64,000 nucleotides of DNA from Pilatotrama ljubarskyi (taxonomy: Eukaryota; Basidiomycota; Agaricomycetes; Polyporales; Polyporaceae), in assembly GCA_022385805.1 (NCBI GenBank), contig MU277694.1, positions 221,559 through 285,558 on the forward strand. The letters run 5' to 3'. The position numbers were made by a program, and so were the translations under genes. Below the pieces are notes generated by a model. The model was given only the letters and a program-made list of their open reading frames with translations. It was not told the DNA's origin and did not search any database. Shown piece by piece: positions 47,701 to 61,100 of the stretch. Position 1 is the first letter of the stretch; each line of letters begins with the position of its first letter.

Positions 47701-47829
47701 CTGCGACAAGGGACTGGTATTAGTAGATGGGCCGACGAATGGAAGGCGAATTGCGGACTGACCGACGATGACAAAGTCAAAGGTCTTGTCTGCAACCTCG
47801 CTCACGACGGCCAGTTTCTTGTCCATGAT
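44763..47829 (-). CDS. GMC oxidoreductase (aryl-alcohol/choline dehydrogenase-like)
   Basis: FAD-linked alcohol oxidase or dehydrogenase. Start at 47829, MDKKLAVVSEVADKTFDFVI, running straight into the FAD motif, which splices to VGGGLSGCVLAARLSEN; no signal peptide precedes it. Landmarks: KVDGWMELMFKPDNDWVFR; signature 1, RGKGLGGSTTINFLLW; LGNEGWNWERFFEASKRAE; IDPQTQTRSHAAR; VRRVLTKKDGGEVVATGVEF; signature 2, TVKSPHILELSGIG (about 46190); GANVQDHLIVSAYV; the C-terminal STTWHACGSCSMLPREKGG with the catalytic His restored by splicing (about 45160); then VADLSILPL and VHTQATTYGIAEQAADII. More than a dozen introns. I found no break. Oxidases for lignin breakdown are usually secreted, so this one may be intracellular, or its true first exon may lie upstream. 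Substrate unknown. Confidence 0.85.
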
Positions 47830-49172
47830 GCACTGGAAAGTTTGACGGGACCAGGAAAATGGGCCCCCGCTCGCACGGTGGTGGAGGCCTTTTGTACTAC
47901 ATGGCCCAGCGCTGATCGATGATGCCCAGGCTGCTACCTCGGACTCGCCTATGTCTGGGTGTTGCGCAAGGACACTCACTGGCTAGATAGATCACACGCT
48001 TGGGATTGTTTGTCTCAGGTGGCAGCGCCCAAGGGCTTCTTTGATATCGCCGTACTGCTGTCAGAAGTCGTCAAAATCGTTAAAGCCGCGTTTCAACGTT
48101 CGGAGTTGCGTTTCTGAGTGCTCATGATAGATGATCGGCTCTGCAGAGGAAAAGTGAGTGATTCGTACGCTTATGGGATGTCGAACAATATAGCCGTAGA
48201 GTCGCAAAGCCAGGGGTTCCGAGGTTTTACAACCTTGCCTCATCGTCTGCGCGCCCTTCAATAGTGTTTGCTTGGGCTGTCCCGCACCATTGGCTGATAC
48301 GGATCGCTGAGGAAGTGCTCTGGGTGCCGCTCTCCTTGGTCTCATGCCGTATGGGCGAAGCGGGCTAATTTTGTGGGTGATGGGCGCACACTCCTGAGTA
48401 AGTGGCGTCGTAAATCCGGTTTCTGTATGGATGTGAGGCTGTCGCCGAGTCCTGGGACGTGTACTACGGGCCACGTTGTTAGATATATCCCCGAGCTTCT
48501 GTGATCCTGAACGCCATCGACTTGCCTTGTTACTGGCGCCTTGGCTTGAGTTAGGGCCAGCTCGTGCGACGCTCCTACGAGGCTATCAGAGGTGACGGTG
48601 CCTCGCTAGACGCTGACACGTACCCTTCGCATTAGTATCCATGCATTAACAGTATCACTGGTTGCGATGGGGCAACGCTCCGCATGTTCCAACAGTTCTC
48701 GCTGTACCAACTTAGTGATGTCGACATTCTGACCGAATGCAGAAGTGCTGGTTCCCAGGTTCGGTGTGCGATTCTTGATCCGCTCGTGATCACCGCGCCT
48801 GACGACACACTGTCATACAGTAGTGGATATGTGTAGGCTTAGCTTGAACTCGTTTGAAGGTCGAACGTTATGATAGTGGAGCAGCCTGAGGCTCGGAGTC
48901 CAAAGGTGAGCTTAAGGTGAGCTTACAGAGCGCCAAGCAACTGCGCGCTTGAATGTTGTCCCGCGAAGAGAACTGCGCTGAAGGCTCAAACTGTTCCTGC
49001 CACTGCCACTGTTTCTGCGAGGAGCCCCAACTAGGTTTGTCAGGCATGCTTCGCACCTTGGGCATCATGCCAAATAATCCGGTGTTGATTCATGAGAGAA
49101 TACAAGAGAACAGCAGCACATAGCGATAGATAGATGCAAATGAAGGGATCGACGCACTGTCCAGGTCCACTA
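47830..49172. other. No gene seen
   Basis: A minus-strand frame of 137 codons at 48061-48474 is arginine-rich and of biased composition, with no recognisable domain. The rest has only short frames. Confidence 0.4.
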
Positions 49173-52100
49173 CTATACAGCTTCGCTCATCTCGACAGGC
49201 AACTGACTGTAGCCGGACATGTTTCTCTGTCCGCCAACCAGGCTCCTCACGGAGTCCCAAGCATCCCGAGCGGCATTCCGTGCGCTGTCGAGCATCGTTT
49301 CGCGATGCACCGTCTCGCCAGGCATCAGGCTAGACTCCGGGCGCACCCACCACTTGAGCGCGAGCGAGCTTGTCACCACGCTGACGGACGAGAATGCCAT
49401 CGCTGCGGCGGCGCCCATCGGAGGAAGGCTCAGTCCGAACGGCAAGAAGAAGCCCATCGCAAGCGGGATGCCGAGCACGTTGTACAAGCACGCCCAGACG
49501 AGGTTCCGCCGAATAGTTGCGAAAATGGCGCGCGAGAGATGCAGGGCTGCGACGACGTCGAGGAGATCAGAGCGCATGAGGACGATGTCCGCGGCTTCGA
49601 TCGCGACTGAGGTGCCGGAGGAGAGTGCGATGCCGACGGATGCGGCGACGAGCGATGGCGAGTCGTTGATACCGTCTCCGACCTGCGCCCTTCGATCAGT
49701 ATGTGTATAAAGTGACAGTCGTTGTGTACAACATACCATAGCCACACCGCCACCATACTTCTCCATGAGCTCGGTTACGACGGAGGCCTTGCCCTTGGGG
49801 CTCATGTTCGCCCACACGTTTTCCGGCTTGATACCGACTTGCTTTGCGACAGCCAACGCGGTCCCCTTTGAATCGCCTGTCATCATGTTCACCTCGATGC
49901 CCATGTTTTGCAATGCCCGGATCGCATACGCAGATGACGGTCGAGGTGCGTCGGACAGTGCGATCGCGAGAACGGGGACAGGCGCCTTTCCAGAGGTGGT
50001 GATCGAAACGAAGATCGACGTGCGTCCCTGGTTGGACTCCTCCGTGTCGAATGTAGCGAGAGCGGAGGGCAGTCCGGCATCGCCGTTCTGAAGGATGAAG
50101 CGCGCGTTGCCGACGTAGAGCGTGCAATCTCCCTTCCCTCCAGGCAGCGCGATGACCGCCTTGACGCCCGCACCTGTGACGCTCTCGAAGGTTTTGATGC
50201 TGACCTCGGGGATGGGCACCATCGACTTGTTCAAGAGCTCCTTTCCGTAGACTGCGACCGCCTTGGCAAGGGGGTGTTCTGAGCGCGCCTCGGTCGCAGC
50301 GACCATGGCGATCACGTCCGCGCGCGTAACGTTGCCTAGGCACTTCGTCGTCAGAGGAGCGTCGTCCAAGGACTGTGGGGCATCGACTGCGTAGCTGTGC
50401 AAGTCGCTATGGTCACTCGAAGGAGCCCACGCCGTAGCAGCGACCGTGAGCTTGCCCTGAGTGACTGTCCCTGTCTTGTCGAGAGCGATGCGCTTGATGA
50501 ACCGGCTCGCCTCGAGAGCCCTCCCACCCTTGATCAGAATACCGTTCTTCGCACCCATGCCCGTACCGACCATGATTGCGGTGGGAGTGCTGAGACCGAG
50601 CGCGCAAGGGCACGCGACCACGACGACGGAGATGCAAAGCTGGAGGCAGACCGCGAGCTTCGACGCGCCGTGTGTGCGGAACACCGCAGGAAGCGCGTTC
50701 TCATCCACGATGTGCGAGATGACCATCCATGCCGCGAAGGTCATGAGGGAAAGCGAGATGACCGTCGGCACGAAGTACCCTGCGACCCTGTCGGCAAACG
50801 CCTGGATGGGCGCCTTGGACGTTTGGGCCTCCTCGACGAGCTTCACGATTTGCGCCAGCGCGGTATCCTTTCCAGCACGAGTGACGACCATATCGAATGT
50901 GCCGAGCCCATTGACCGTGCCCCCAATGACGCTGTCCCCAGGCTGCTTGAGAACCGGAAGCGGTTCGCCAGTGACAGCGCTCTCGTCCACTGTCGAGGTA
51001 CCCCGCAGCACAGTTCCGTCCGCGGGTACCTTGTCACCGGGTACGAGTTTCACAGTATCGCCAACCTGCACGAGCTCTGTGGGTATCCTCTTCTCCTGCG
51101 TGCACGCCGGAGCATCAGTATAAATCGTGGCCATGGAGGGAGCCAGGGCCATGAGGTCAGTCAGAGCGGCGCTCGTCTTGCCCTTCGCGCGGTTCTCCAG
51201 ATACCGACCCAAGGACACGAACATGATCAGCATGGTGCTGGTGTCGAAGAAGACCATGGGGTGATAGTCCAAGTCCCGACTGACTGCAGCGAAGCAGATC
51301 GCACCTAGGGAGTAGACATACGCGGCCGACGTCCCGAGGGCGATGAGCACGTCCATGGTAGCGCTCCCATGCTTAAGCGACTTGTACGCGTTCCTGTAGA
51401 ACTTCTGACCAAGCCAGAACAGAGCCGGCGTGGTGAGAAGAAGCGCCAGGAAGTCGCCCACATAGACGCCGCGGCAGAGCTGGTATTCGACAATCGGTGC
51501 GAGGAACGGGATCCTCTTTGCGATCATGGTGACGAAGAAAACCGGGACCGCGAACGCAAGACTCCATTGGAAGCGCGAACGCCACTCCTGAATCTCCTTC
51601 GTTCGCGTGAGAGAGCGTAGCTGCGTCGCGTCCTCCTGGTCGGAGACCATAGCATCGAAGCCCAACTCTTCTATTCGTTCCACCAGCTCCCGGGGCCCGA
51701 CCATCGTCCTATCGAACTCCACCTTGCATGTTTCTGTAGCCAAAGAGACAGCTACGCCTGTGACCCCTGGCATTGCGCCCAGCTCCTTCTCGACCGTCGA
51801 CGTGCATGCAGAACATGTCATGCCATATATGCGAAGGGTGATGGTATCCGAACGGGTTGGGGGAATAAGGGTAGCATCGAACCCAATGTCAGAGATTTCC
51901 TGCGCTAACGTTAGCATTCAGTTGACCAGGAGTGACCTTTGGCGCAACGCCATAGACTTGACCAACAGCAGCGTACTGCTGCTCATCCACAAAGGCGGTG
52001 CACATGCCAATGCACCGCGCTTGTCGATGGCAGTTGCGTCCGGCATAGACGAAGTGGGGGCAGAGGATGGCCATGCCACTCTATGGCAGTTGACGAACCC

Positions 52101-52563
52101 TGGCACGCGATATCCAGCTCACTGAGCTTTCGCATGCCGGTCGATACGCCAGTACATCCGAAGAGTGAATCCGAGGAGGGCAACTCACGCTAATGATCTT
52201 GTCCGCATCCCATACGGCAGGATCGTATTCGACTACGCCTCGTTCCGCGAGCAGGGCAACTTTGACAGAGTGGATGCCGGGCTGCGTCCGAAGCATGCCT
52301 TCTATAGACTATCTGCTATTCAGCGGATAGCCAGCGACTTCAGCAGCACCCGCACGCACCTCTACACATGCGCCGCAAGTCATCCCTTCTATCCTCAACT
52401 CGCATTTCTCTGACGCTCCCGTGCCTCCAGGTACCAAAGGTTCATCTTCGCCGACGGGAAGCTCGAGCTTGCCAGGTGGGGGTGTTCGAGGCGTGCCGAG
52501 CATGCTAGTAAAGGCGGCGGAAAGGCCGGCCATGACTGGAGTAATGGGGGACCTAGGCTGCAT
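49173..52563 (-). CDS. CCC2: Copper-transporting P1B-type ATPase (Ccc2-like)
   Basis: Pumps Cu(I) into the late Golgi for loading onto multicopper oxidases and the Fet3 iron system. Start at 52563. Two N-terminal metal-binding domains are visible: GMTCGACVE (about 52380, split by introns) and GMTCSACTSTVEKEL (about 51820). Then membrane helices, the phosphatase motif TVDESAVTGEPLPV, the CPC ion-binding motif VVACPCALGLSTPTAIMVGT (about 50600), phosphorylation site DKTGTVTQG (about 50470), SEHPLAKA, MMTGDSKGTALAVAKQVGI and the hinge GDGINDSP (restored by removing a 54 nt frame-keeping intron near 49685-49735), two final helices, and a tail ending MSEAV. One intron (about 51900-52188) is about 289 nt, far longer than its neighbours. 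Two metal-binding domains is typical of fungal Ccc2. Confidence 0.93.
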
Positions 52564-54700
52564 GGTCGGGCCACGTCGGAGGAGATAAATAAGAAAGCAA
52601 AGATGACAGAGCGCCTGCGCTAAGTGTCGGTGGTTGTCGGAGGTACCTGGAGGTGAGAGAGCGAGGTGAAGCCGAGCTTACAGAGCAGACTGAGAGCGTA
52701 TGAGAGATTACTCGCGCGGTCCCCGGCTCGCACTGTGGCTGAGGCACTTTCGCCTGCCATATAGAGACACCTTTTCCCACGCTGCGACCGTTGCTCTCCA
52801 GTGCGCCTGCTGAACTCACCGCAGCGGTCAGGTCTCCCCATGTAACGCTTTGCTCTCAGATCTCAGGATATTGTGCGGCACATCCGACTTTACGGTTTGG
52901 GACGTGACACAACATCAACACCACTAATGCGACGGAAAGCTCCGGCTCTTAACCAAAATGCCTCGTAGATATTCACAGCGACGAGTCCTACGGTCTCACC
53001 GTATGTTCCGACACTGTATTTTTTTCCTAAGGCGTCCAAACAATGATAGGCCCTCTGCTCTCTTTATAGGGGGAAGGATGTCGTCCAGTAGTAAACGACG
53101 TTGCCAGCTCAACCACGACACATGCCAAATTGGGTCCACTCCTAGTAGACGCTCATGCCAAGGTCGCACTTGGCACCACCGATGCAAGTCGGAAACTTGA
53201 AGTAGTAGACTCTTTGCCTCGTCCAAGTTCCCAATGATGCATTGGCCGGTACGATTGTCCCCGCCTCATAATGGGGAGGTTGAAGACAATCTGCTTCCGG
53301 ACCTCCGCTACGCGTGAGCCCGATATCAAGCTTTCTGCTAGTCCTAGTAGTACAGGTGCGCATATTAACCTCGCCGGACAGACGGCTCGGAGCGAGATGA
53401 GAACGACCGTACTGAAGTAGCATCACGTTCTTGGAGTTTATAATCCTGATCTTATTTGGACTAGAACTGCTTGGTCCCGTGCCTAGAAGTACAGTAAACT
53501 TGAAATCGTCTGGAGTGGGAGGGTGGCGGTGGCCCGTCGTCAATCCGCGTGCGCGATATGTCGGATCCGCTACTAACTGCCCAGTCGACTGGTTATGTTC
53601 AGACATGCCTGTGCCACCCACCTGGTTTCCCAATCATGCGGCATGGCTACCTCGGTTCTGAGGACAACGGCATCATCCCTTCAAGTTCCCTAGTGTAGGA
53701 ATATGCAGATCAAGCAACGACCCTTCCTGCTTTTCTTGAAGGAGTACCATCTCAGGTGCAGTAGAACAAAACATCACATTTCCGCCGTGGAAATACCGTT
53801 CGGCATCCGCAGAAAGTCATATTCCAGCACGGTCGCGAGATCCAGCACGGTGCTGCATTACTAACACAGAGCCTGTCCCCATCTCTACATGACCTTGCTC
53901 CAGCACTAGCATTGCGCTCTGCCGCCGCCGTAGACAGCACCAAACGCTCTTCTTGGATTGCTGACGCCGCTATCCGCACCGATCCTACCCATATTCTCCG
54001 CGGCACATCGCGATGCGAGATACCAAGTTGTTATTCTGCGTGACTACGCAAACGCATCACCGTGAATATTGCGGGGGTGCGGTAGTCTGCAATCTGCACG
54101 CTCTCGAGGGGCACATCCGTAACGGCCGCATCTTCGCCAGCGGCTGCGACGACCGGCCTCGCGACCCGAGGGAATTGAACGTTCAGTCTTTGTCTCCGCG
54201 CATGCGCTGGTCAGAGTATAACTTCGTACCCACCGGAGATGCATTGCGGGGATCGCGGTAGAGAGACCTGGGAATATGACCCTTTTGTAGAGCTCTTACA
54301 CGATCGTTTGAAATTTCTTACTCACTAGCATGCCGGTGACCTCGAAGTGCTTGAGTTTATCATGACGCCGGGACGGCCACCTGTGCAGGCTCAGGTACTC
54401 GATATGAAGCTATCGGAGGGCTGCGTGGCAGACCGGCCATCCTGGAGTCATAGCGCTTCAAATCGGTCGACCTCTCGAACGAATCCCTTCCGGTCCTCGT
54501 GAGGGCTAATCCTGGCTGCGCAGCTCCCACTCGAGCGCCAGTGATAGCATACTTAACACCTGTGTCCCAGAATGCGCGGCCGCGTTACACTCTAGATACC
54601 GGCACGTCGCAAGTGCACAGACCCCGGAAGCATGCGTTCCAGACACGCAGGCGTTCATAAACAGCGACCCGGGATCGCCGGCGGACCGCGCGGGCAGCGA
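52564..54700. other. Promoter side of CCC2, then no supported gene
   Basis: Only short frames in mixed directions. No domain, splicing pattern, inverted repeat or tandem repeat that I can support. Confidence 0.35.
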
Positions 54701-57700
54701 GTGTCATGTAGGCCGTCCAAGTATGTCGCCGCGGATAAAGGTGACACTGCGCTCTCAGGAATGTACGGATGGGGAACATCTACGTACCAAATCGCTCGAG
54801 GAGAACCCGCGGGCGTGCTGCATCTCCAACTTGGTACGCCGAGGGGGCCGGGGGCTATGCCCCACTGGAGACACGGGCGGTGGACGATTGATGACATCTG
54901 CCCGGGGCCTGCCAACCTGCTCATCTTCTGGTGTATACATGAACGTGAGCGCTAGCGCACTCGAGAGCTGGCACGGGCCGGCTATTAGTCGGATGAACCA
55001 AGTGTACTGTACCGACCTGCATATTACGCACTCCTTGCACCGGCCGTACATTGATATGCCGGGTGAGACGCATTCGAGCTGCACTGTCAGCGAATCGTCC
55101 TGCCAGACGCGGTTAGCTGGTGCCGAACGTCCGACATACATAGCTATGACAGTGTCCGCGCTCATGGGATCCATGCAGGGCGAGCCTGAGAGCGAGGATA
55201 GCGTGCCCCATCCGGAGAAGGAATTCGGTGTGCCTGAAGACGAGATGGCGGAATGAGCTGAAAATGCATCCAGAGCTCCCACAATGCAGTATACGCGCAA
55301 TCGACTTCGTGGATTCTCTGTCAACTGCAGTGCCAAAGGCGTATGAGCGACGGTCATAGGCGCTAGGCGGAGATGACATACTAGCCGGCTAAAGTTCCGA
55401 GCTTGACTGGAATACGACATTTTGACCGCTCGTGGGACATCTGAGAGATTGCCATGACGTTGACGGACCCCGTCCGCGAACCTGAAGCTCCGGCGGAGCT
55501 GACTGCTCACGCTCGTAGGCCGTCCACATACATCGTCCATCGACTTCTGGAAGAGGCTCGGACGCGGCAGTCCATAGTTGATATCGAGCGACACAACCTC
55601 TGAGAGCCCCCCTGAACACTGCCGCGAGAGGAGGGAATCTGTTCGAGCAGGTCATATGCAGGAAGCTGAATACCACGATGAGCGATGGTCTGCCGCAGTC
55701 ACTCCTGAATTATATGATGCATCATCAAAGCTACATGATATCTATCAGTTGACCAGATGGTCGCACTTAGTGGTGGGATAAGCAGCGAAGCAGCGTGCGA
55801 ATGAGAAGGAAAACTCACCATTCCGTCTACTTGGACCGCTCAACTCAAGGCTACTGCGCGATCATGTTTCTGAACTGCATCTCAGCCCTACCCTGCGCGG
55901 GTGTAGAGGACGCTCGTTGGCACACGCTTGCTGTACCGCGGGGTCAGTGTTTGGTGGCACTCTGATTTCGCTGGATGAAGACGTTACCTGATATCAGAGA
56001 ACCGGGTAGAGGTTGCGGCCCTGACGGACTCAGGTGCTATAGAGCTGCAGACCGCGCTTGGCGCGACATCATCGCGGGAACACCTGCGAAGGCCGTGGCA
56101 TTAGGAAATGATGTCTCTGCCAACCGCTAAAAGCCGGCGGGAGATTATCAGAAGTGAGAGATACTTCTGGGACGGTCCTTCCAAGTCAGTGCAGAGTTGG
56201 AACACCATCTGCGGTTCTTAGACGGTACGCGGACATCGCCCATCGAGAGAGGGCGAGAGCCTGGGCGGCAGTGGCTCAGCTCGGGTGTGGTCTTCAGGAT
56301 CTATACTCCGCGGACGTATACGGCCTGCATCGGGGTTTCCGCCGAGCACAGTTATGAGCTTACGGCGCTTACAATGGCCGCCAAGCCCGACGTAGTCTTG
56401 TAAGTACTTGTAACCCCTTGCATTCAACCACGAATCCTTGCGGTTCCCTCGTCGATAATTGACAGTTAATATAACCTGTTGGACGCCGACTGAAACCCTT
56501 TGGTGGTCTGATAATCCTCATCAAGCCCTGTGCCGGTCTTTTAGAAGGATATCTTATTGTTAGCATTCTTCCCGACAGCAGGCATGCCCTTGTCTCTGGT
56601 ATGCCAGTCTTACTGTCACCGCCGTCCATACATGCCGCTCTGCACGACGCTCAAAACTGGACTTTCATGAAGTCATCTCGGACCTGCCCTCAACCGGCCT
56701 TCACTGACCCATATAATCTTGTCAGCCTTGTTCAACGTCGCCTCCACTTCCTTCCCTCCCTCCAAATCGAGCTCTATCTACGGTCGAGTGAGTAAGTCAT
56801 TTTCCTCCCGTCGTGCACAACCCAGAGCTGTACTCGCTCCCCGCCATGGGCGGGTCCATGTCGGTGGGCTTTGCGTGTACCGCCGTGACGGACACTCACG
56901 TATATTCATGGCTACTTTAGGCCTCGATACTGCAACCTCGACACCGTTGTGCTAGGGGACGGAAGGTGAGTAAACGGCTCCCACTGGCCCTGTGCCCTTC
57001 GCTGAGACACGCCACTGGGTGCAGCTGTTCCTCGCCACAATACGGTGTGACATACGGCGGCCGTGGCCCGCGATACCTTGTGGACCTCTCAGTTTGTCTT
57101 CAGGGTTTTAAGTTTGCACCTTCCCAGCGCACAATGTCTCTGATCGTACTGTAGTAGTACCTGCCTGTCACGTCACTATCAATTGCCTAAAAATATAATG
57201 CTTCTTTACTATCGCGTTGTCCGAAATTACTTTCCCCGAGGTTATCCTAGGCTACATTTGTGTTTCTACGGTGTCTCCAAGGCGTGCAAGCGACACAAGG
57301 CTTGCGGGATTTGGCAAGGCTTGCTGACTATTGACAATAACTACTGTTATGCACAACCAATTAACAGACAGCCGTCAAGACTTGCATTCCTTTCACAAAC
57401 TGGACTTCTTATATGATGGTATCAGGCCTTGTAAGACTACGGCCAAAACCCCGATGTGCCCATGCTTGGGGAAGCGCATATGCATGTGGGTGATCAGGGA
57501 GCTTGAGGCGTCGCGATCGACGTGCCACATTAGCGCAGTATGATACTCAAACGCCGCTGTACTCGCGAAGAATCTGTGCACAGGCTGTATGCATACAGCA
57601 CCAGATGCTGTGGTACGGGCTTGTCATGCGTGGAGGACGAGCTACAAGTTTGATAGAAGTGGACTGGTGATGGGCAGATGGAGGCGGGAACATTCTTCGG

Positions 57701-58188
57701 CGCCTGACAGACAAGGTCCGGGGCAGCGAGCGGAAACTTCCATAAGGGGCAGATCAGGCCCGGGGTCTGGGCCGCCAGGGGCCGGCCGGCCGGGAAGAAG
57801 GGTAGTTCCCCGGCCATGTTTTGCCATATTTGTACACGGTGAGAGCTGTCTGGGGAGCGTCGATTGTTGTCCCGCGCGGGCTGGGAGGCTTAATGGACGT
57901 CGCTCGGAGGCGCATGCACGGCATGGACGGACAATGGGTGCGCTGAGAGTGCGTGCGGACGCAGGGGGGCGCGAGGCCTGCGGAAATGGTGTGAAAACAA
58001 GGGAGATCTGGATCGGTCGGGTGGTAGTAATTAACGACGGAGCTGTGGGCGGGCGACGCCCTCTGCCTCTCCTCCCCGCCCACGGCGCACTCAGCTCTCG
58101 ACCGCCCCCGCCTGTCGACGACCGCCAGGTCCTCCCACTCTTTTCTTTCCTTTATCTTTCTCCCGACGCCCGAGTGCGTGCGACTCGC
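54701..58188. other. Gene-poor segment, no supported gene
   Basis: Two overlapping frames on opposite strands at 54723-55256 (plus, 177 codons, ending in an acidic EDEMAE tail) and 54755-55594 (minus, 279 codons) are the longest. Neither resembles a known family nor joins to neighbouring exons. The last few hundred bases before 58189 become pyrimidine-rich, as expected for the promoter and leader of the following gene. Confidence 0.35.
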
Positions 58189-61100
58189 ATGAGGTCGGAA
58201 TTCTCGACAAGCTGGATCCCGGTTCAGAAGAATTCGAATAGCACGCCAGTCCGACATCAGACTGAACTTCATCAGTCCAACTCCCATCAGCTCCCTCCTT
58301 CCTCTCCTCTCCTCACGCCTCGCACTGCTGCCCCCGGGAACAGAGCAAACTCCTTCGCCGCATCCTTTCGCTCAGTCTTCCAACGTGCTCCTCATCGTGC
58401 CGCCTCAGCGTCCTCACTGCGCTCAGCATACTCCGGCACCTCCTCCAAGCCGCCCTCTTATTCCACCTCCGACAACGCCCATCTACACCCCTACGCCGCC
58501 ATGGTCGCCGCACCCTTGCCCGTAGTCTCCAGTCACGACGCCTCGGACGAGGAGGAGGAGTGCCCCGTCTGTCTCGAACCGCTCAGCTCCAGCTTCAGGC
58601 TTCCCGGAGAGAAGCCGCATATCGTGCCAGAGTGCGGACATGCCCTTCACGAGGTGAGCTGTCTCTTCCCGCCACATCCTCCCTGTCCTACCCAGTATCA
58701 CCCCGTTCGGCATCGTCGAGCTACGGGGCTGTCGAGCGCGCGCAGCTGGCGCGACACCTTGTATTCGGGCAGCACCGCACTATTTCCCACGTCGTGCGCT
58801 TCCCCCCTCGCTGTCCCTGGCATCGTTCATGCTGTGCTCCCTATGTTGAGCTCTGCAATGGTGCCTGCAATCTTCCTGCGACCATCCAGTGTCGGAATGT
58901 CGCTCTCTCGGTCGTCCTCGTACGATCGTATCCGCATTCTAAAGTTCAACGTGAACATTCACGCTAGAAGCCTGCATACCATATTTGGCATGATCGCTCG
59001 GTCGCTGTATGGCGGAGCGGCGCAGGCACGCCTTACCCATGCATACTAGGTATCTAAAGGAGCTTGCTCCAGCCAGTAATCCGTACTTCTGCACAGTTAG
59101 AGATAGTCGCCGCACCTGGGCTGCGCAGCTCGTTTCCGCATGTTCGTTTCGTCGCGAGCAAAATTGGATCGCCCAGCAAACCCGGCGGAATGTTGCTGGT
59201 GACTACCTGATCATGAATTGGAATTGGAGATATGCCGTGGCCATTTTGTTAAATTGCTGTCACGCATTGCCTGGAGCTAGGACATTCCCTCTCTTTCTAC
59301 TTCATATCGGGTACTGCCAGGATTATGCTGACACGAAGTACCTACCAGGCATGCTTCACCGCCGTATATGGACCTCCGCCTGGTCCATCGCGTGCAGGTG
59401 GCGTCATCCGCAAATCGAATCTCGGCGTTTGCGGTGTATGCAGACGACCGATGAAAGTAGGCGACGGAGATGGCGGGAAGTCGAATAGTCAGTGCTTCCA
59501 TGATCATGAATGCGCCCCTCGAATACTGACGATCGACAGAACTCGCGGCTCTGACGGGCATGGGTGACCCGAATGGGCCCTCGCTCTTCCCTGGACGCGA
59601 TACGCCTTCGTCTATGCGGTCATTTAACGGCCGCGCGAATCACCATGCCCCGCCTCAGAAGCCCTTCGATCCGACGGAGGACGATCCTGTCGACCATAAG
59701 GCGGCCACGTCTTCAGACCAGTCGCACTACGTCGTCGCGCCTTCAATTCACGTCCAGTCCGAGTTCGCGACCATCACGCGTACGTCCGAGCCCAGCCAGC
59801 CGCTGACCTGCCTGGTCGTCGTCGAGCTTCCGGGCAAACGGACGAACACGCACGTTCCCGGAGCGGTGATGCCGAGGGAGGACAACTACGCGCAGAACAC
59901 CTCGAGCGGGTACAGGGACAGCAGCAGCCGCTCCGTGCACTCTGCGTCGCGCGCGGACTACACGATGTCGCCGCAGTCGCAGTCACAGCATATCCCGTCA
60001 GACCAGCAATCACACTCCGGCCGATCGCACAACTTGTCGCCGTCGACCTCGCGCGATCCGCTCGCGACGTCGCCGCTCGAGCGGGAGATCATCCACGAAG
60101 AGGACGAGGATTCGCCGTTCGCTGCGATCACCGAGGATTTGCGGAACCGCATCATCGACTGGAAGGGACACCCACTCTCCGGACTGGGTCCTCTGCAGAT
60201 GTACGACCTGCTATCTGTCAGGCGGGACACGCTGGTTCGCGAGTTCTACGTATACCTTTTTAAGGAGGCGATCATCTGCGTTGTGGAGGAGAAGAAGCGC
60301 AGCCTTGGCCGTCTCCTCTCCTCTGCTGGAGCCTCTGCGGCCTTCGGCGACGGCTCAGGGTCAGGGTCTATCAACGGCAACTCGCAGAGAGGCGTGCTCC
60401 GTTTGAAGGGCAGGATCTACATCCGGCACATCCGCCAGGTCACCGACACCTCCGTGGCCGGGGAACTGAGCCTGACAATTGACATGGAGGACGAGCGATT
60501 GGACTCGTTCATCCTAATCTTCAAGGACCGTTCATCGCTCGAGACCTGGAAGGCGCATATCCAGGCGCTCGTCGCGGACAACCAGGCGCGGAACGGGCAC
60601 GGGAATGGGAACGGGCACATGCAGCAGCCGCAGCCCGAGTACGTGCGCTCGCCGGACCTGGAGGAGTTCGGGGGGAGCCAGAAGGCGATGCGCATGCTCA
60701 GTGGGAGCACGACTGGCACCACGGTCAGTACCGCCGATAGCTTGTTGAATGAGTCGTCGCGCTCGACCGTGTCTTCTAACACGTCGTACGGCTCCGCCTC
60801 GCTCGGACCGCGTGCGGGTCTCCACCAGAAACTGTCCACCCTCGACGAGGACGATGAACTGAGCCGGTACGGCTCGCCTGCGCCGCTCGTGGCTCCCCAC
60901 ATGTCAGCTGGCCCGTCCAATTCCCTGACGCCCCTGCCGCACCCGCCGCTCGACCTCATTCTCGTCGTGTCCGTGCCTGGGCCGAACGCGACGCCAAGCA
61001 CGGCTGCGCTCAAGGTGCGCGTGATCAAAACGTCGCTCGACTTCATCCTGGCTTCTCTGGCGTCAAAGGACCGCCTCAGCTTGGTCACCTTTGAGGTTGG

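Noticed and set aside
50397..51308. A 303-codon open frame on the plus strand
   Set aside because: Antisense to CCC2, rich in Arg/Asp/His, without domains.
54723..55594. Overlapping frames of 177 (plus) and 279 (minus) codons
   Set aside because: They overlap each other on opposite strands, match no family, and have no promoter or splice context.
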